Assembly: GCF_003012735.1 (NCBI RefSeq) | Contig: NZ_PXYI01000001.1 | Coordinates: forward strand, 372,001 to 436,000 | Source of the DNA: Allosphingosinicella deserti | GTDB lineage: Bacteria; Pseudomonadota; Alphaproteobacteria; Sphingomonadales; Sphingomonadaceae | Direction: 5' to 3' | DNA: 64,000 nt | Shown: piece by piece, positions 62,790 through 64,000 of the stretch | Layout: each line of letters opens with the position of its first letter | Numbering within the stretch: the stretch's first letter is position 1 | Program-made: the position numbers and the translations under genes | Notes under the pieces: generated by a model | Database searches by the model: none | Told to the model about the DNA's origin: nothing | The model's input: the letters and a program-made list of their open reading frames with translations, nothing else

Positions 62790-64000
62790 ATGCGCCTTTT
62801 CCTCGCTCTTCCGCTGCTGCTTTCGGCCTGCGCCACAATTCCGCCGCCGCCGACGCAGGAGCAGCGGGCGGAGCGCTGGTGGGGCGACGTCGCCGCGCTC
62901 GCGGACGAGAATATGGAGGGGCGGCTCACCGGCACGCCGGGGTACCAGCGCGCCGCCGATCATGTCGTCTCGCGGCTGCAGGCGATCGGGCTCGAGCCGG
63001 CCGGCACCGACGGCTTCTTCCAGCCGGTGGCGTTCGAGGAGCAGTTCGTCGATCATGCTGCGTCCAGTGCCGCGCTGGTCGCGGGCGGCGCCGCACTGCC
63101 GGTTTCCGTCCCCGAAGACCTGATCATCGGACGCGGCGACGGGCCAAGGCCCGCGCGTGTCGACGCCCCGCTCGTCTTCATCGGCTATGGACTGCACATC
63201 CCGGAAGCAGGCCATGACGACCTTGCCGGCGTCGATCTCGAGGGCAAGGTCGCGGTTGTGATCAGCGGCGGCCCGGCCGAGATCTCCGGCGCGCTCAAGG
63301 CCCATGCACGGCGCGAACGCACCCGTTTGCTCGCGGAGCGCGGTGCGATCGGCCTCATTTCGCTGACTGCGCCCAAGGCCGTCGAGACGCCGTGGGCGCG
63401 TTCGGTGGCCCAGGCCGACCAATCCGGAATGTATTTCGCCGATCCCGCGCTCCGCGACGTCAAGACGCCGTTCTTCAACGCGAGCTTTGCGACGGACTCG
63501 AGCGAGAAGCTGTTCGCGCGCTCCGGCCGCAGCTTCGCCGAGATCGGCGCGCTTGCCGACGCCTCGAAGCCGCTGCCGAGGCTCGACCTCAGGCAGGCGC
63601 TGCGCGCGCAGATCGTCACCCGCCACAATCGTGTGACCGCGCCCAACGTCGTCGCACGGCTTCCCGGCAGCGATCCCACGCTCAAGGCGGAGCATGTCGT
63701 CTTCTCCGCGCATCTCGACCACCTCGGCGTCAGCACGCCGATCAACGGCGATGGGCTCTACAATGGTGCGCTCGACAATGCGGCCGGCGTCGCCGCTCTG
63801 CTCGACATCGCCAAGAGCTATCGGGAACGACGGATCCGTCCGCGCCGATCGTTGCTGTTCGTGTTCGTGACCGCGGAAGAGAAGGGGCTGCTCGGCTCCC
63901 GCTATTTTTCGCTGCGTCCGAGCGTGGCGCCGGAGTCGATCGTCGCCGACCTCAATTTCGACATGGCGCTGCCGATTTTTCCGCTGAAGAGCGTGATTGC
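62790..64000 (+). CDS. M28-family metallopeptidase lipoprotein, truncated by the window end
   Basis: At least 403 residues are visible. A lipobox (LPLLLSAC, C14) predicts a lipoprotein. A protease-associated-like domain (FIGYGLHIPEAGHDDLAGVD) precedes the M28 zinc peptidase: FSAHLDHLG (first His ligand), YNGALDNAAGVAALLD (bridging Asp), TAEEKGLLGSRYF (general-base Glu pair) and LNFDMA (further Asp). It should be an extracytoplasmic aminopeptidase. Together with the S10 and M1 enzymes it makes a set of three exported peptidases. Confidence 0.9.
   Translation, partial: MRLFLALPLLLSACATIPPPPTQEQRAERWWGDVAALADENMEGRLTGTPGYQRAADHVVSRLQAIGLEPAGTDGFFQPVAFEEQFVDHAASSAALVAGGAALPVSVPEDLIIGRGDGPRPARVDAPLVFIGYGLHIPEAGHDDLAGVDLEGKVAVVISGGPAEISGALKAHARRERTRLLAERGAIGLISLTAPKAVETPWARSVAQADQSGMYFADPALRDVKTPFFNASFATDSSEKLFARSGRSFAEIGALADASKPLPRLDLRQALRAQIVTRHNRVTAPNVVARLPGSDPTLKAEHVVFSAHLDHLGVSTPINGDGLYNGALDNAAGVAALLDIAKSYRERRIRPRRSLLFVFVTAEEKGLLGSRYFSLRPSVAPESIVADLNFDMALPIFPLKSVI

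Overview
This is a 64 kb piece of a GC-rich alphaproteobacterial chromosome, most likely from a sphingomonad (Sphingomonas/Sphingosinicella type). That assignment is an inference. It rests on the rsmE-ubiA-pmbA-IMPase order, hflK-hflC-htrA, several periplasmic peptidases, FecI/FecR/TonB-receptor signalling, a SapC/cupin/halogenase/TonB-receptor carbohydrate locus, and interspersed palindromes of the kind common in these genomes. No rRNA, tRNA, CRISPR array, insertion sequence or prophage was seen.

Region by region. 1-6.1 kb (minus strand): a tightly packed operon of an ECF sigma factor, FecR anti-sigma factor, STN-domain TonB receptor, DUF2334 polysaccharide deacetylase and GT4 glycosyltransferase, followed by a truncated ORF at the window edge. 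6.1-6.6 kb: a gap holding the frameshifted C-terminal remnant of a Na+/H+ antiporter. 6.6-11.6 kb: a MacB/FtsX-type ABC permease and its ATPase, divergent from a short receiver-Fis regulator and an NtrY-like kinase. 11.9-31 kb: mostly housekeeping (pip, gshA, rsmE, ubiA, pmbA, an IMPase, a two-lobed aspartyl protease, a CoA-binding protein, the Mrp/ApbC ATPase, hflK, hflC, an HtrA protease, a HerA-like ATPase and an OPT transporter) plus an M1 aminopeptidase lipoprotein. 31-33.4 kb: panE and a secreted protein of unknown function.

33.5-45.8 kb is the main accessory region, a polysaccharide-utilisation locus. SapC and a cupin_8/JmjC-like protein are transcribed leftward. Divergent from them are a large TonB receptor, a flavin-dependent halogenase-like protein, a GH3 beta-xylosidase-like enzyme, a GH27 enzyme with a C-terminal NPCBM-like domain, and an alpha/beta-hydrolase esterase. 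The receptor would import oligosaccharides, the glycosidases and esterase would trim them in the periplasm, and the roles of SapC, the cupin and the halogenase are unknown. Two LacI-type palindromes lie in the divergent promoter, a strong hairpin separates the receptor from the enzymes, and a UUCG-loop terminator closes the operon.

45.9-50.8 kb: a PaoABC-type periplasmic aldehyde oxidoreductase with a divergent LysR regulator, followed by CorA. 52-57.7 kb: three related Sel1-repeat proteins interrupted by an HxlR regulator/ABM monooxygenase pair; the second has a highly structured leader. 57.9-64 kb: palindromic repeats, queF, an orphan membrane histidine kinase, an S10 carboxypeptidase-like protein and an M28 peptidase cut by the window end. 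The best candidates for undescribed biology are the SapC-cupin-receptor-halogenase set and the Sel1 cluster.
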